From Sorghum bicolor (taxonomy: Eukaryota; Streptophyta; Magnoliopsida; Poales; Poaceae), in NCBI RefSeq assembly GCF_000003195.3, contig NC_012870.2, positions 39,089,491 through 39,153,490 on the forward strand: DNA of 64,000 nucleotides, given 5' to 3'. Below, one piece after another: positions 46,285 to 57,620 of this stretch (the first letter of the stretch is position 1; each line of letters opens with the position of its first letter). The position numbers were made by a program, and so were the translations under genes. The notes below the pieces were generated by a model that did no database searches, was not told the origin of the DNA, and saw only the letters and a program-made list of their open reading frames with translations.

Positions 46285-47064
46285 TCTGTTTTATGTATGT
46301 ACATCATTCGGTGGTTTTGAATTGCTAATGTGGTCATAATCCTTTGTTAGTTTGGTGACCACTGGCTCGCTAAGACACTAACCCTGCATCTTAGAAGTTG
46401 AAGTTCAGGCATAGAGTCAGAAGGATACTTTGCTCACTCATCTATAATCTGCTTGAGTTTTAATGCTTAGCTCAGGTTGAAAGTCTGATGCTGCTGTGAA
46501 TTCTAATGTAGTCACATATGACAACATATTTTTCAGTTGCGGCTTGAATTTCCAAGTTAACAGCATGAGAAAATTTGTTTCTTCTGTGGTCATACTCATG
46601 ACTTATCATTCGCTATTCTTAAACAACAATATGCCTCTAGGTGTTGTGGTTTTACATATAATTTGTCTTACCAAGTTATTTTTCATAGAGTTCAGTAATC
46701 TTTTTGACTATTTAAGAGTATCTTTCTGCTAAAAGAAATGCCGCTGTTGCTATTGAGACACCCCAATTGCTAGTTAAAACACGCATGCCCAAGAATGCCT
46801 TCATTGATAGCTTCTGAACAGCCTCCTTTTCATAAGGATGAACCTTTAAAATTTCTATTTGATTTGCTGGCAAACTGACATATGCTAGTCTACTTGTTGG
46901 TTCTACATTTTACTTTTAGCTAGTTTCCTGTTGTTATGCTGCGATATTCCAAGTTCCACTTCGGTTGTTGCTAGATGTAAACAGCACATAAGATAGAATC
47001 TGTTCATGAGTTGGATAGAACTGCATTGTATCATTACAGCTTGTTTTATTTTGACTAGTCTGTA
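46285..47064. other. Intron sequence of the captured gene
   Basis: AT-rich, with no exon-like open frame and no recognised repeat. Confidence 0.45.
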
Positions 47065-47385
47065 CTAGTATAGTGCCCGTGCTAACGCTACGGGTTCATT
47101 CTAGGGATGCACTTGAAAACATCAATTTTCAACGAAACAACGATAATAAAATCCATAGTTTTTAGTCTCAGGCAATTGCATATGTTTGCATGTTCATTTT
47201 CGAGACTCTGCAACATATCCACCAAGAACTCTGTCCTTAGTGAATGTCCACTTTGTAAATGATAGATGGTTAGTTTACTTATTAATTTACTAACCATAGA
47301 AAAAGTGTTTATTTGTGGTAGCTAAATGAAATGACTATTTGATAAGAAAGATGAACTCATGATTACTAACCAAGAACTACAGCTT
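47065..47385 (-). mobile_element. Possible short non-autonomous Helitron (3' end clear, 5' end uncertain)
   Basis: The minus strand shows CCCGT-AGCGTTAGC-ACGGG followed by GCACTATACTAG and T, a Helitron 3' end at 47065. The other boundary is not defined. The flanking words ACAGCTTGTTTT occur both just before (47037) and near 47381. It lies in the intron of the captured gene. Confidence 0.45.
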
Positions 47386-47719
47386 GTTTTGTTGATCAAC
47401 AGCTGATTTCATCATTCATGTCAAGTAATTGTCTTTTGAACTACTATCTACTAATTTTCAGATTGACTTTGTTGAGGAAGATGTGTCTTCGTACTAGTGG
47501 CTGACAGACACTAGCTGTTCCATGTCTGGCTGTATGGAGCATCACCCACCCGACAACATGGACATGCTGCAGTGGGCGATCAAATGCGCTAAGGACGAGG
47601 CAAAGGCATGCGTTTATGATAATGCACGCAGGTATGCCAAGGAGTCGAAGAAAGACATTGACTTTATCTTTGATGACTTGTACTACAAGATCAAGGCCAA
47701 GTACAAGCCAAAGAAATGA

Positions 47720-48225
47720 AGTCCTTGGCATGCTGTCTGGTAGGAAGACCTTTGCTGTAGCATAAATAAGTTAATGCAAGTTGTTGCTCTAATGTCAGTA
47801 GGTGGTTAGTTGAGAGTAGTAAGGCTTTTGCTGGTAGGAAAACAGTTGGAATTATGTGGATCTGCAGCCACGTGAAATGTCAGTTGTGGTTGTTGTCATG
47901 TGATCCAGTTTAATTAAGAAAACTGGTAGGAACTATATTGGCAAGTGACGTGATGATGGCTTCGTTGCTTGGAACCACTATGGCTAATGTTTTATATAAC
48001 TATTGTCTGTGTCATAATTGTCTGCTTGAAATAATTATGTCTGTGTCATAAGTTGTGGCGAATTTTTCACTTTTCCACTGTATAGTACTGGAGCTTGCCT
48101 ACGAGTTCTACTTCATTTGTTCAAATTTATTTATGAATCACAGTAAACATATATTATCTGCTACACCTACAAGTTGATAGTTCATTTCTCAAATATTACA
48201 CAAAAGCAATGCTAATATCTCTTGT
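47720..48225. other. Intergenic DNA between captured gene and TNP2, convergent 3' ends
   Basis: The 3' sides of two convergent genes. It is AT-rich with no coding signal of its own. Confidence 0.5.
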
Positions 48226-51200
48226 TTAAATTATTACACAAAAAAAATCATCATCATCTGAATCTTCTCCAGTAGTCAAGAATTGAGGGAGGACTCCATC
48301 AGCAGTGTAAGTGTCATCTGGCTCGTCATCATCATCAAATAGGTCATCGACAGGTTGAGCCATTGGTGTTGCATGAATCTGATCAAGAACAGAAGCATCA
48401 ATAGTAACGCCGTCAATGCCAGACCTACTCCAAGTGCTCACATCTTCAATTTGCTGTTCAAGAACCATGTCTTCCACTCCAACAACAACTGAATCTAGAT
48501 CAAGCTCGCACACCTGGTCAATACCTTCTCCTTCACGCATGGCAAATAGGTTTCTAGGTTGAACTCTAAGCACACTGCACCAATTTGCTTTTTTGGGTTT
48601 GGCGCGTAAAACACTTGCTCCGCTTGTGTGCTCAGGATGTAAGGTTCATCTGAATACCTAAACCGAGTCATATCAATATCGATGACACCAAATTTATCCT
48701 TTTTGTACCCTCTGGATTTGCTTGTACTGGCTGCAGGGACATCAAACCAGGCACATTGGAACAATATTATTTCCTTCTCGCCAGGAAAATCATCTGGAAA
48801 ATCGAGGCAGATGATTTTCCTAAGCACGCCATACCAGTCCATGTTTCCTGTACTTGAATCTCCCTTCACATATACACCACTGTTTTGAGTAGTTAAGAAG
48901 TTCTCTACAGAAGAGACTCGAAAAAGGAATCCATTTATGAAACACCTGTTGAACACACGAGCCCGACGGTCTGGACCGCGAGATAGAAAATAAATCATGT
49001 CATCTACGGCCCCTCTTGCATGCAGTGACCTAATCTGCAATAACCAAAACATTTTTAAAAATATATTAACGACTAATAAACTAACAAGTAAACAAGAAGT
49101 ATAGTTAAACATATTAGGGGGACAGGACTCACTCACGCTCAAACCAAGAGACAAACGTGTCCTTGTGTCTTTTCTCAACATTCCTATGGTTGATTTTCTT
49201 CAGCTCATTCATATGCACACTTCCCACAATAATAGAAAATACTAGCATTAGTTACATATAAATTTGAAACATATTAATGAGCGCCATATCAAAATCATAA
49301 TTAAAATATAGCTTACGTTATCCATGACGACACCTCTTCACAGTTGGATAATATGTAATGCCTCATCCTTTGGAGGTCTATATCAGAAATGATCTCGATA
49401 ATAATTCCTTTCCTACTGTAGTCAAGCCTCCTGAATATACTTAGGCCACATGGCGGTTCACTACCAGCTGCGCTTTCATGACGCTCTGAACGATTAAGCT
49501 TAGTACTAATATTATCAAAGAAGTCAGAGCAAAATATGAGGCACTCCTCAGATATATACCCCTCTGCAATTGAACCTTCAGGTTGGGCTTTATTCTTCAC
49601 ATAACCTTTAAGAGTACGAAGGTACCTCTCAACCTGATACATCCATCTATAGCACACTGGGCCTCCAAGTATGGCCTCATCAGCAAGGTGAACTGGTAAG
49701 TGCATCATAATATCAAAAAAAGCAGGAGGAAAAATCATCTCCAATCGACAAAGTGTCTCCTTAATTGAAGTGCTCAGTTTTTGAAATTCTGAAATCTCCA
49801 ATTCCTTTGAACATAGTGAGTTAAAGAATTTACTTAGCTCGACTACTGCAATCACCACTTCTTCAGGCAATATGTTGCGCACTACTAAGGGCAAAAGTTT
49901 TTGCAGAATTACATGGAGATCATGTGTTTTTAGACCAGAAATCTTGCAACCATTGATGTCCACACATCTCCTAATATTTGCGGCATAACCATCAGGAAAC
50001 TTTATGCCACGTAAAAATTTGCATAGAATTTGCTTGTCATCCTTACCAAGACTGTATAATGCTGGTGGCAAGGTATACTTACCCTTTTCGAGCACTGGAT
50101 GCTGATCTTTCCTGATACCCAAATGTTGCATATCAAGACGAGCCTTTTCACCGTCCTTGCATTAGCCTTCTAACTCAAGCAAAGTCCCTTGTAAGCTCTC
50201 ACATATATTCTTCTCAATATGCATGACATCCAAATTATGTCGTACAAGCAAAGATTCCCAGTACGGAAGCTCAAAAAAAATACTCTTCTTCCTCCAGTTG
50301 TGCCACCTATTTTCTTCATCACGTTGCTTTCTTTTCCTACTATCTTTTCCAAAAGTCACTTGCTGAAAACTCTCATAATCTTGTTTCACCTGCTCACCAC
50401 TAAGCGGCACTGGAGCTTCCCTGATTTCAACCTTGTTATCGAAGCTCACCTTGTTCCTTCGCCACTTGTGCTTCGTGGGCAAAAATCGGCGATGTCCCAT
50501 GTAGCAATGCTTCGAACCATATTTTAACCACAAGTAATCAGTATGTCTGTGACAGTAAGGACAAGCAAACTTGCCTTTTGTGCTCCAACCAGATAACATA
50601 GCATATGCGGGAAAATCATTAATTGTCCATAATAGAATTGCACGTAGAGTAAAATTCTTCTTCTCCTTCTCATCCCATGTTAGAACTCCTTCATTCCATA
50701 ACTCAAGCAGCTCATCGATCAGAGGTTGCAAATATACATCAATGTTCATTCCAGGAGATTTAGGACCAGGTATCAACATCGACATCATCCAGTAAGGTTG
50801 TTTCAAACACAACCAAGGAGGCAAATTATAAGGAATCAATATCACAGGCCAACATGAGTAATTAACATTCAACATCCCAAACGGATTAAATCCATCTGAT
50901 GCAAGTCCTAGCCTAACATTACGTGCATCTTCATCAAATTTCTTATACTTTGCATTCACATGATGCCATGCCTTTGAGTCTGCTGGGTGACGCATTTTTC
51001 CATCACGAATCAAGTGTTCCTTGTGCCACCGCATCAATGATGATGTTTTCTCTGACATATAAAATCTTTGTAGTCGAGGAATAAGTGGAAAATACCTTAG
51101 AATTTTGCAAGGAGTGCGCTTCTTCTTCTTTGTTCCACCACTGTCACTATGCTCATCAATCTCATCACAATTTCTGACAACATTTTTCCACCTACTCACT

Positions 51201-51924
51201 CCACATATTGGACACTCATCCAAATCAGCAAATTTCCCACGGAATAACACACAATCATTCACACAAGCATGGATCTTAATATATGTGAGGCCAAGATCGC
51301 GGATAACCTTTCGTGCTTTCTCATAAGTGTCTGGGATACAATGTCCTTGGGGGAACCCATCTGAGAATAGTTCAAGTGCTTTTCCTGTGGACTGGTTACT
51401 CCATCCACTCATGCACTTAAGCTGAAAGAGCCTGACCATGAAAGATAACTTGGTAAGTGAGGACCCTGGCGCCAACTCTTGCTGCGCTTCTTTCAACAAA
51501 TCAAAAAATTTCTTCGCACTCTCATTGGCTCTTCCTTGTCATTACTGCTGCATGCACCTCGAATTATAGAAGAAACCAGATTAGTGGCAGCTGATGCATC
51601 ATCTAGACCTTCATCATTCAGAACCCTATCATCATTATTCCTACTAGATTGAGCATTAATTTTTTCTTTCACGAAGTTCTCGTCAAACCCTTTATTTAGC
51701 AAGTCCATTTGAACCTTGGATTTTGTTTTGAACACCACTCCACGACACCTTGAACATGGACAAGCTGCTGTTTCTGCTGCATATGTACCTTCAAAAATTG
51801 AATTAATATATTTGTCAAGTCCAGCTTGCCACTCAGCTGATAACCGAGACAACGACATCCAACTCCAATCGTCATCGTCATGTGCTGCCATAATAATATC
51901 ACGAGCCCAACTTTCCTGTGACAT
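48226..51924 (-). pseudogene. CACTA transposase TNP2 (TnpD-type), decayed
   Basis: Start ATG at 51924. The order is a transposase-associated domain with WSWMS and CPCSRCRG (51890-51700), the Transposase_21/TNP2 core (51499-50165; FPLIPRLQRFY, LASDGFNPFG, WPVILIPYNLPPW, INDFPAYAMLSGW), a DUF4218-type domain (50131-49315), a small exon with NHRNVEKRHKDTF (about 49222-49137), and a DUF4216-type domain (49033-48600) with an acidic tail ending at 48226. It would cut and join CACTA ends. Lesions are a frameshift near 51534, a TAA at 50164-50162, and a frameshift in the T-run (A-run on the coding strand) at 48592-48597. The element is therefore not self-mobile in this copy. Confidence 0.92.
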
Positions 51925-52234
51925 GACATAATTGAAAGAGAGGGGTCACAAATTATTGTAAAATTGGATTAACTAAATAAGCATCATAATTAAGGTGCAC
52001 AAACTATTTTTTTACAAGAAGAGCTACTGCATTTGATTTTTTTACAAGAAGAGCTACGTACTGCATGTGCTGATTAGCAAAAAATAACATTATGCATGCA
52101 TGCACACGCACAGCACACGTACGTCGACCAGCAGCGCGCGAGGGCAGAGCGACGGCCAATCGTGTCGTATCTCTGGCCGGCCGGTGATGGAGGGGACGTC
52201 GTCGATCAGCAGCGAGGGGAAGGCCGGCCACTAG
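51925..52234. other. TNP2 upstream region
   Basis: It contains an AAGAAGAGCTACTGCATTTG-type short duplication (52015-52065) and a purine/GC-rich transition. It is probably 5' untranslated and intron sequence of TNP2. A TATATATAA on the minus strand at 52523-52531 is a possible promoter element for it. Confidence 0.4.
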
Positions 52235-52400
52235 AAAGGGCAGTGAGGAGATCACCGGCGGCCACCAGCGAGGGCAGCGAGGGCAGCGACGGCGGCCACC
52301 AGCAAGGGCAGCGAGGAGATTGCCGGCGGCCACCAGCGAGGGCAGCGAGGGCAGCGACGGCGGCCACCAGCGAGGGCAGCGAGGAGATCGCCGGCCGAGT
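52235..52400 (+). repeat. GC-rich minisatellite upstream of TNP2, about 75 bp x 2 with sub-repeats
   Basis: Repeated GGCGGCCACCAGCGAGGGCA and GCAGCGAGGAGAT blocks. The whole 75-bp unit recurs once, with internal half-units. Alanine/glycine-rich open frames in it are repeat artefacts. Confidence 0.85.
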
Positions 52401-52565
52401 GCGAGGAAGAATTAGGGCCGGCAATGAGTAGGACGAGCACGATACAGAGCAGAGAAGACTGATCGATTGCATCGAGTAGATTAATCTAGCTTCCATTATG
52501 TAATTAAACACGTTTACGTTATTATATATATCGTGCTGTGGATAGAGAAGACACAAACATCAAAA

Positions 52566-52636
52566 GGTTCGGATGGTTAGTGCGTGGCTTCTAAAACTCA
52601 GAGGTTTAAGGCTCGAATCTCAGTTGAAGAGTTTTT
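52566..52636 (+). other. Degenerate tRNA-like sequence
   Basis: TGGTTAGTGCGTGG resembles a pol III A box, and about 35 bases on GGCTCGAATCT matches 9 of 11 bases of the B box GGTTCGANTCC. A T-run follows (52631). The cloverleaf stems are poor, so this is a tRNA relic or a SINE-like head rather than a working tRNA gene. Confidence 0.35.
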
Positions 52637-52675
52637 TAATTTTTTTAATATTATATTAAACATTTTAACTGTATA

Positions 52676-53080
52676 GTATTGCAACAGCAACAAAACTATT
52701 AGCAATGGAAAATCGATCGTGGCAAGAGTGACTTTTTATTACAACCAAGAAATAAAAGCATTGCGAAAGCATCTTAGTATTGCAACGATAACAAAGCTCT
52801 CAGCAACGGAAAATCAATCGTGGCAAGAGTCACTTTTTGTTGCAACCAACAAATAAAAACATTGCAAAATCATCTTAATATTGCAACGACAACAAAATTC
52901 TCAGCAACGAATAACCAATCGTGGCAAGAGTGACTTTTTATTGCAACCAACAAATTAAAGCGTTGCGAAATCATTTGAGTATCGCAACGAAAATAAACTC
53001 GCAGCAACGAAACTATATTCGTGGCAACAGTGAACAACTATTGCCACCGATCTGAATTGCGTGGCAACAACTCCTAGTTT
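52676..53080 (+). repeat. CACTA 5' sub-terminal tandem repeats, about 101 bp x 3-4
   Basis: Units start at 52676, 52777, 52878 and 52979 with AGTATTGCAACGAYAAC and include ATCGTGGCAAGAGTGACTTT. They share the CGTTGCAA and GTGGCAA words with the other CACTA end. Further scattered copies run on to 53223. Confidence 0.88.
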
Positions 53081-53223
53081 TGGCAACGATCTCCACACTT
53101 ATGGCCACGATTTAATTTGCGTGGCAGGAATACCATCTATCGCAACCAAAAGTTCAAATCGTTGCGAGAGGACCCCTTGTTGCAACCAAATCAGTGTCGT
53201 TGCACCATAAAAGCGTGGCAAAA

Positions 53224-53242
53224 GGGGTAAAATTTAGTAGTG
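53224..53242 (+). repeat. CACTA terminal inverted repeat, right
   Basis: GGGGTAAAATTTAGTAGTG, the complement of CACTACTAAATTTTACCCC, followed by the target duplication GCA. Confidence 0.95.
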
Positions 53243-54736
53243 GCAAACCCAAAATGAGATGATGCACGTCTTCATGCAGCACTTGCAACAACTACCTCCA
53301 CCAACACCACCACCTGTTCATGTGAGGGATAAGCGTGGGGAGTTTATGAAGGGAAGACCTCCGGTATTTACACACTCAGCTGATCCAATGGAGGCAGATG
53401 ATTGGTTACGTGTTGTGGAGAGGCAACTGAACATAGCCTAGTGCAATGACTTGGAGAAAGTGTTGTATGCTTCTGGACAGCTTCAAGGGGCAGCTCAAAC
53501 ATGGTGGGAGTCATATCAAGCTGCTCGTCCCAACGATGCTCCTCCTGTCACATGGCTGGAATTCTGTAGAGATTTCAGAGCTCGACATATAAATGAGGGA
53601 ATGATGGAGCTCAAGCAAGAAGAATTCAGATCACTCAGGATGGGTTCCATGACTGTGGCAGAATATCATGACACATTTGAACAGTTGGCTCGCTATGCTC
53701 CGAATGATGTCAGGGAAGATGCTGATAAGCAGAGTCTATTCATGAAAGATCTTTACTACGAGCTCAGGTTGCAGTTGGCTGGAAACACCTATCCTACCTT
53801 TCAAGCCCTTGTGAATCGTGCTATTGTGCTTGATAATATGTGGAAGAGTCAGGATAAGAAGAGGAGGATGCTGGCACAAGGTTCTGGGAGCAACAACTGT
53901 CAGCGTTTCAGTTCCCATCAAGGCCATCAGCAGAGGTTCCAGGGACCAGTTAGTCAGTGGAACCGCAACCAGCAACCTCAGCGTTTCCAGAATCAGTCAC
54001 AGAGTGGGAACCAACGTCCTCCATTCCAACAATGTAACCATAATCAATAGCAGCATGGTCAGCAGACACCTCACTCAGGGAACTCAAATGCCAACTCCAC
54101 AAAAAGAAGTGCTTCTAACACTCCTACCAGATGTTTCCGTTGTGGGAAGGAAGGACATATGTCCTATGATTGCCCAGAGAAGTTTAATCCGCAGAACAAC
54201 GACCGGAGATCCACCCCTAATTCAGCAAAGGTGAACAACGTGGCAGCGGAAACAGTTCAGGAGGGACTAGAAATCATGATGGGTACGTTCAGCATCAACT
54301 CTATCCCTGCTACAGTTTTATTTGATTCTGGAGCTTCACATACTTTCATATCACAAGCATTTGTTAGAATCCATAGTATTCCACTAGTTGCAATGAAAAC
54401 CCCTATGCTAGTTAATTCACTGGGTGGGACTATACCAGTTTCTTTGTGTTGCCCCTCAGCAAGTCTTTCTTTAAGGGGGGTAGATTTTCCTATCAGTCCC
54501 ATGGTTATGAGAACTTCAGGCATAGATGTGATCTTGGGTTTGGATTGGATGAAGCAACATGAGACAAATGTTAATTGCAAAGAGAGAGTAGTGGCTCTGA
54601 CAACACCAAAGGGAGAACGAATCAGTGTTGATGTAACAGTGCAAGCACCACTCACGGCTAAAGTGAACCAACTGAATGATGATGTTGATCCTCAGAATCT
54701 GGTAGTGGATGAGTTTCAGATGTCTTTCCAGATGAA
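53243..54736 (+). pseudogene. Element B gag-protease after the CACTA insertion
   Basis: It resumes gag in the frame left at 15843. The order is a Pro-rich stretch, then the gag domain (about 53310-53850, including WWESYQAARP), a Q/N-rich linker, a CCHC zinc knuckle CFRCGKEGHMSYDC (54133-54174), a protease with DSGASHTFIS (about 54324) and GLDWM near 54540. TAG stops at 53439-53441 and 54048-54050 stand where element A or context has CAG. One base is missing near 54716, which shifts the frame just before pol. Apart from these three lesions it is well preserved. Confidence 0.92.
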
Positions 54737-57574
54737 TTGCCAGGTATGCCACCTGACCGAGACATTGAATTTATTATTGAATTACTACCTGGTACTGCAC
54801 CCATAGCTAAAAGACCATATAGAATGGGGGTTAAGGAACTAGAAGAACTTAAGAAACAAATTAAGGAATTGCAAGATAAAGGGTTCATTCATCCTAGTTC
54901 ATCACCATGGGGTGCACCAGTTATCTTTGTTGATAAGAAGGATGGTAGTCAGAGGATGTGTGTTGATTATCGGTCACTTAATGAGATCACTATCAAGAAT
55001 AAATACCCATTGCCTAGGATTGATGACTTGTTTGATCAACTAAGAGGTGCTTGTGTGTTCTCTAAGATTGATTTGCGTTCTGGTTATCATCAATTGAAGA
55101 TTCGGAATTCAGATATACCAAAGACAGCTTTTACAACAAGGTATGGGTTGTATGAGTATACAGTTATGTCTTTTGGTTTGACCAATGCACCAGCTTACTT
55201 TATGTACATGATTAATAAAGTATTTATGGAGTATCTTGATAAGTTTGTGGTGGTCTTTATTGATGATATTCTGGTATTCTCTAAAACCAAGGAAGAACAT
55301 GCTGAACATCTGAGATTGGTCTTACAGAAACTTAGAGAACATAAGCTGTATGCTAAGCGTAGCAAATGTGTGTTTTGGTTGGAAGAAGTTTCTTTTCTTG
55401 GTCATGTTGTCTCTAATGGTGGTATTGCAGTGGATCCTAGTAAGGTGAAAGATGTGCTGAATTGGAAACCACCTACGGATGTAAGTGAAATTCGCAGTTT
55501 TCTTGGTTTAGCTGGTTACTATCGTAGATTCATTGAAGGGTTCTCAAAACTTGCAAAGCCTATGACTGCTCTGTTGGAGAAGAATGCTAAGTTTGTATGG
55601 TCTGATAAGTGTCAAGCTAGTTTTGAGGAGTTCAAGAAGAGATTGACTACTGCACCTGTGTTGGTATTACCAGATCTGAGTAAGAGTTTCTCTATCTATT
55701 GTGATGCTTCTCGTCTGGGTTTGGGTTGTGTTCTTATGCAAGAAGGTAGAGTTGTTGCTTATGCATCTAGACAGTTGAGGAAACATGAACTGAATTATCC
55801 TACTCATGATTTGGAGTTAGCAGCTGTGGTTCATGCATTGAAGATTTGGAGACACTATTTGATTGGGCATAAGAGTGACATATATACTGATCATAAGAGT
55901 TTGAAATATATCTTCACCCAGACAGATCTGAGCTTGAGGCAACGAAGATGGTTGGAACTGATAAAGGATTATGATTTGGAAGTGCATTATCATTCTGGAA
56001 AGGCGAACGTCGTAGCTGATGCACTTAGCAGAAAGAAATATGCTAATGAGCTTCGGGCGACACCTGAATCTGAGAAGTTGTGTGCTGAATTTGCATACTT
56101 AAACTTGGGAATTGTAGTAAATGCTATGGAAATTGAGGTCACTCCTACTCTAGAGGAAGATATATTGAAAGGACAGTTGGAAGATAAGAAACTAAAGGAG
56201 ATAGCACAGAATGTGGTACTAGGCAAAGCACCAGGATTCATAATAGATGACAATGGTGTACTGTGGTTTGGAAAAAGGATATTTGTTCCTGAAGTGAAGG
56301 CTATTCGTGATATGATTCTGAGAGAGGCTCATGAGTCAGTATATTCCATTCACCCTGGTAGCACTAAGATGTATCTAGATCTGAAACAGAAGTACTGGTG
56401 GTATGGCTTAAAGAGAGATATGGCTGAATATGTTGCTTTGTGTGATACTTGTCAGCGAGTGAAAGCCGAACATCAGAGGCCAGCTGGACTGTTGCAACCA
56501 ATGAAGATTCCAGAATGGAAGTGGGAAGAAGTGGGTATGGATTTTATAGTGGGATTACCACGTACACAAAGAGGGTATGACTCAATATGGGTGATAGTGG
56601 ATCGTTTAACCAAAGTTGCTCACTTCATACCTGTTAAAACCAAGTACACTGGAGAACGCCTAGCTGAGCTGTATATGGAGAGAATTGTTTGTTTGCATGG
56701 AGTACCTAAGAAGATTGTGTCAGATAGGGGTACTCAATTCACGTCTCACTTTTGGAAAGCAGTTCATGATTCATTGGGAACAAAGTTGAATTTCAGTACA
56801 GCGTATCATCCACAGACAGATGGACAGACTGAGAGGATCAATCAGATATTGGAGGATATGTTGAGAGCTTGTGCTCTGCAGTATGGGACTAGTTGGGACA
56901 AGAGTTTGCCATATGCAGAATTCTCCTACAACAATAGCTATCAGCAAAGTCTTAAGATGGCACCGTTCGAGGCACTGTATGGTCGGAAGTGCAGGACACC
57001 TCTGTTTTGGAATCAGACAGGGGAGACTCAGGTGTTTGGTACAGATGTGCTTAGACATGCAGAGCAACAGGTGCGGACTATTCGGGATAACTTGAGAGTT
57101 GCTCAATCTCGTCAGAAAAGCTATGCAGACACACGTAGGAGAGAGCTGGTTTTTCAAGCAGGTGATTACGTCTACCTGAAAGTATCACCAATGAGTGTGA
57201 AGAGGTTTAATATGAAGGGAAAGCTAGCTCCAAGGTATGTTGGTCCGTTTAAAGTATTGGAAACGCGTGGAGAAGTAGCATATCAGTTAGAACTGCCTGA
57301 AAGTTTATGTGGTGTGCATGATGTGTTCCATGTGTCACAACTTAAGAAGTGTTTGTGTGTACCTGAGGAGCAAATACCATTGGAAGAGCTTTCTGTAAAA
57401 GGTGATCTCACTTATGAAGAATATCCGGTCAGAATATTGGAGACAGCTGAGAGAGTCACCAGAAGTCGGGTCATTAGAATGTGCAAAGTGCAGTGGACTC
57501 GGTATTCGGAAGCAGAGGCAACTTGGGAAGGAGAGGATGATCTGAGGAAATCATACTCATATCTGTTCAAGTAA
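54737..57574 (+). CDS. Element B pol: RT, RNase H, integrase, chromodomain-like tail
   Basis: Open for 945 codons from TTG 54737 (read-on from gag, with no ATG needed) to TAA 57572-57574. Reverse transcriptase covers about residues 50-260 with FIDD at 174-177 in place of the commoner YIDD/YVDD. RNase H has Asp 323 and TDHKS near 390. The integrase zinc site is H532, H539, C569 and C572. The catalytic triad is Asp 602, Asp 663, Glu 699 (35 residues between the last two). The tail (about 895-945) with CKVQW and [12 protein letters not shown] resembles a chromodomain, which in this lineage guides integration to heterochromatin. Pol is intact, but the upstream lesion uncouples it from gag. Confidence 0.94.
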   Translation: MPGMPPDRDIEFIIELLPGTAPIAKRPYRMGVKELEELKKQIKELQDKGFIHPSSSPWGAPVIFVDKKDGSQRMCVDYRSLNEITIKNKYPLPRIDDLFDQLRGACVFSKIDLRSGYHQLKIRNSDIPKTAFTTRYGLYEYTVMSFGLTNAPAYFMYMINKVFMEYLDKFVVVFIDDILVFSKTKEEHAEHLRLVLQKLREHKLYAKRSKCVFWLEEVSFLGHVVSNGGIAVDPSKVKDVLNWKPPTDVSEIRSFLGLAGYYRRFIEGFSKLAKPMTALLEKNAKFVWSDKCQASFEEFKKRLTTAPVLVLPDLSKSFSIYCDASRLGLGCVLMQEGRVVAYASRQLRKHELNYPTHDLELAAVVHALKIWRHYLIGHKSDIYTDHKSLKYIFTQTDLSLRQRRWLELIKDYDLEVHYHSGKANVVADALSRKKYANELRATPESEKLCAEFAYLNLGIVVNAMEIEVTPTLEEDILKGQLEDKKLKEIAQNVVLGKAPGFIIDDNGVLWFGKRIFVPEVKAIRDMILREAHESVYSIHPGSTKMYLDLKQKYWWYGLKRDMAEYVALCDTCQRVKAEHQRPAGLLQPMKIPEWKWEEVGMDFIVGLPRTQRGYDSIWVIVDRLTKVAHFIPVKTKYTGERLAELYMERIVCLHGVPKKIVSDRGTQFTSHFWKAVHDSLGTKLNFSTAYHPQTDGQTERINQILEDMLRACALQYGTSWDKSLPYAEFSYNNSYQQSLKMAPFEALYGRKCRTPLFWNQTGETQVFGTDVLRHAEQQVRTIRDNLRVAQSRQKSYADTRRRELVFQAGDYVYLKVSPMSVKRFNMKGKLAPRYVGPFKVLETRGEVAYQLELPESLCGVHDVFHVSQLKKCLCVPEEQIPLEELSVKGDLTYEEYPVRILETAERVTRSRVIRMCKVQWTRYSEAEATWEGEDDLRKSYSYLFK

Positions 57575-57606
57575 GCACCGTTCAATCTCGAGGACGAGAT
57601 TCTTTT

Positions 57607-57613
57607 AAGGGGG
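57607..57613 (+). other. Polypurine tract
   Basis: AAGGGGG within TTTTAAGGGGGTAGAGTT just before the 3' LTR. It is the primer for plus-strand DNA synthesis. Element A keeps the equivalent stretch before 4345. Confidence 0.75.
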
Positions 57614-57620
57614 TAGAGTT

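Larger units (their letters stand above)
45087..47719 (+). pseudogene. Captured plus-strand gene inside the CACTA, product unknown
   Basis: Exon 1 starts at ATG 45087 in a good context (GCCGCCATGG) and ends at 45451 with an AAG/GTATGG donor. It is GC-rich and encodes a Lys/Ser/Ala-rich protein with repeated SAS-x-KKG units and a DSDSDSE acidic patch. Exon 2 (47462-47719) follows a TTTTCAG acceptor and encodes a helical, charged C-terminus (MLQWAIKCAKDEAKACVYD, then KYKPKK and stop). Lesions are a frame change near 45150-45170, another at the G-run 45418-45425, and a TAG at 47495-47497. The exon 2 phase fits the third frame of the end of exon 1. I do not recognise the family. It runs opposite to both CACTA genes. 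Confidence 0.55.
15844..53242 (-). mobile_element. CACTA (En/Spm) DNA transposon, 37.4 kb with nested insertions
   Basis: The ends are inverted repeats beginning CACTACTAAATT. The left end (15844-15862) and the complement of the right end (53224-53242) agree at 18 of 19 bases. The 3-bp target duplication GCA is present at 15841-15843 and 53243-53245. Both sub-terminal regions are full of short CGTTGCAA and GTGGCAA repeats, the usual binding-site landscape of this superfamily. Both transposon genes (TNP2 and a Ptta/En/Spm-type gene) read on the minus strand, so the transposon 5' end is at 53242. Without the probable Helitron (9.5 kb), the Tat element (about 12 kb) and small insertions, the CACTA itself would be roughly 15 kb. 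Confidence 0.96.

Noticed and set aside
52096..52556. Ala/Gly-rich frames on both strands upstream of TNP2
   Set aside because: Products of a GC-rich minisatellite.
54737..54739. Treating TTG 54737 (and GTG 29888) as real start codons
   Set aside because: Pol and gag-pol in these elements are read on from upstream coding sequence. These codons are only the first in-frame positions after the preceding stop or lesion.
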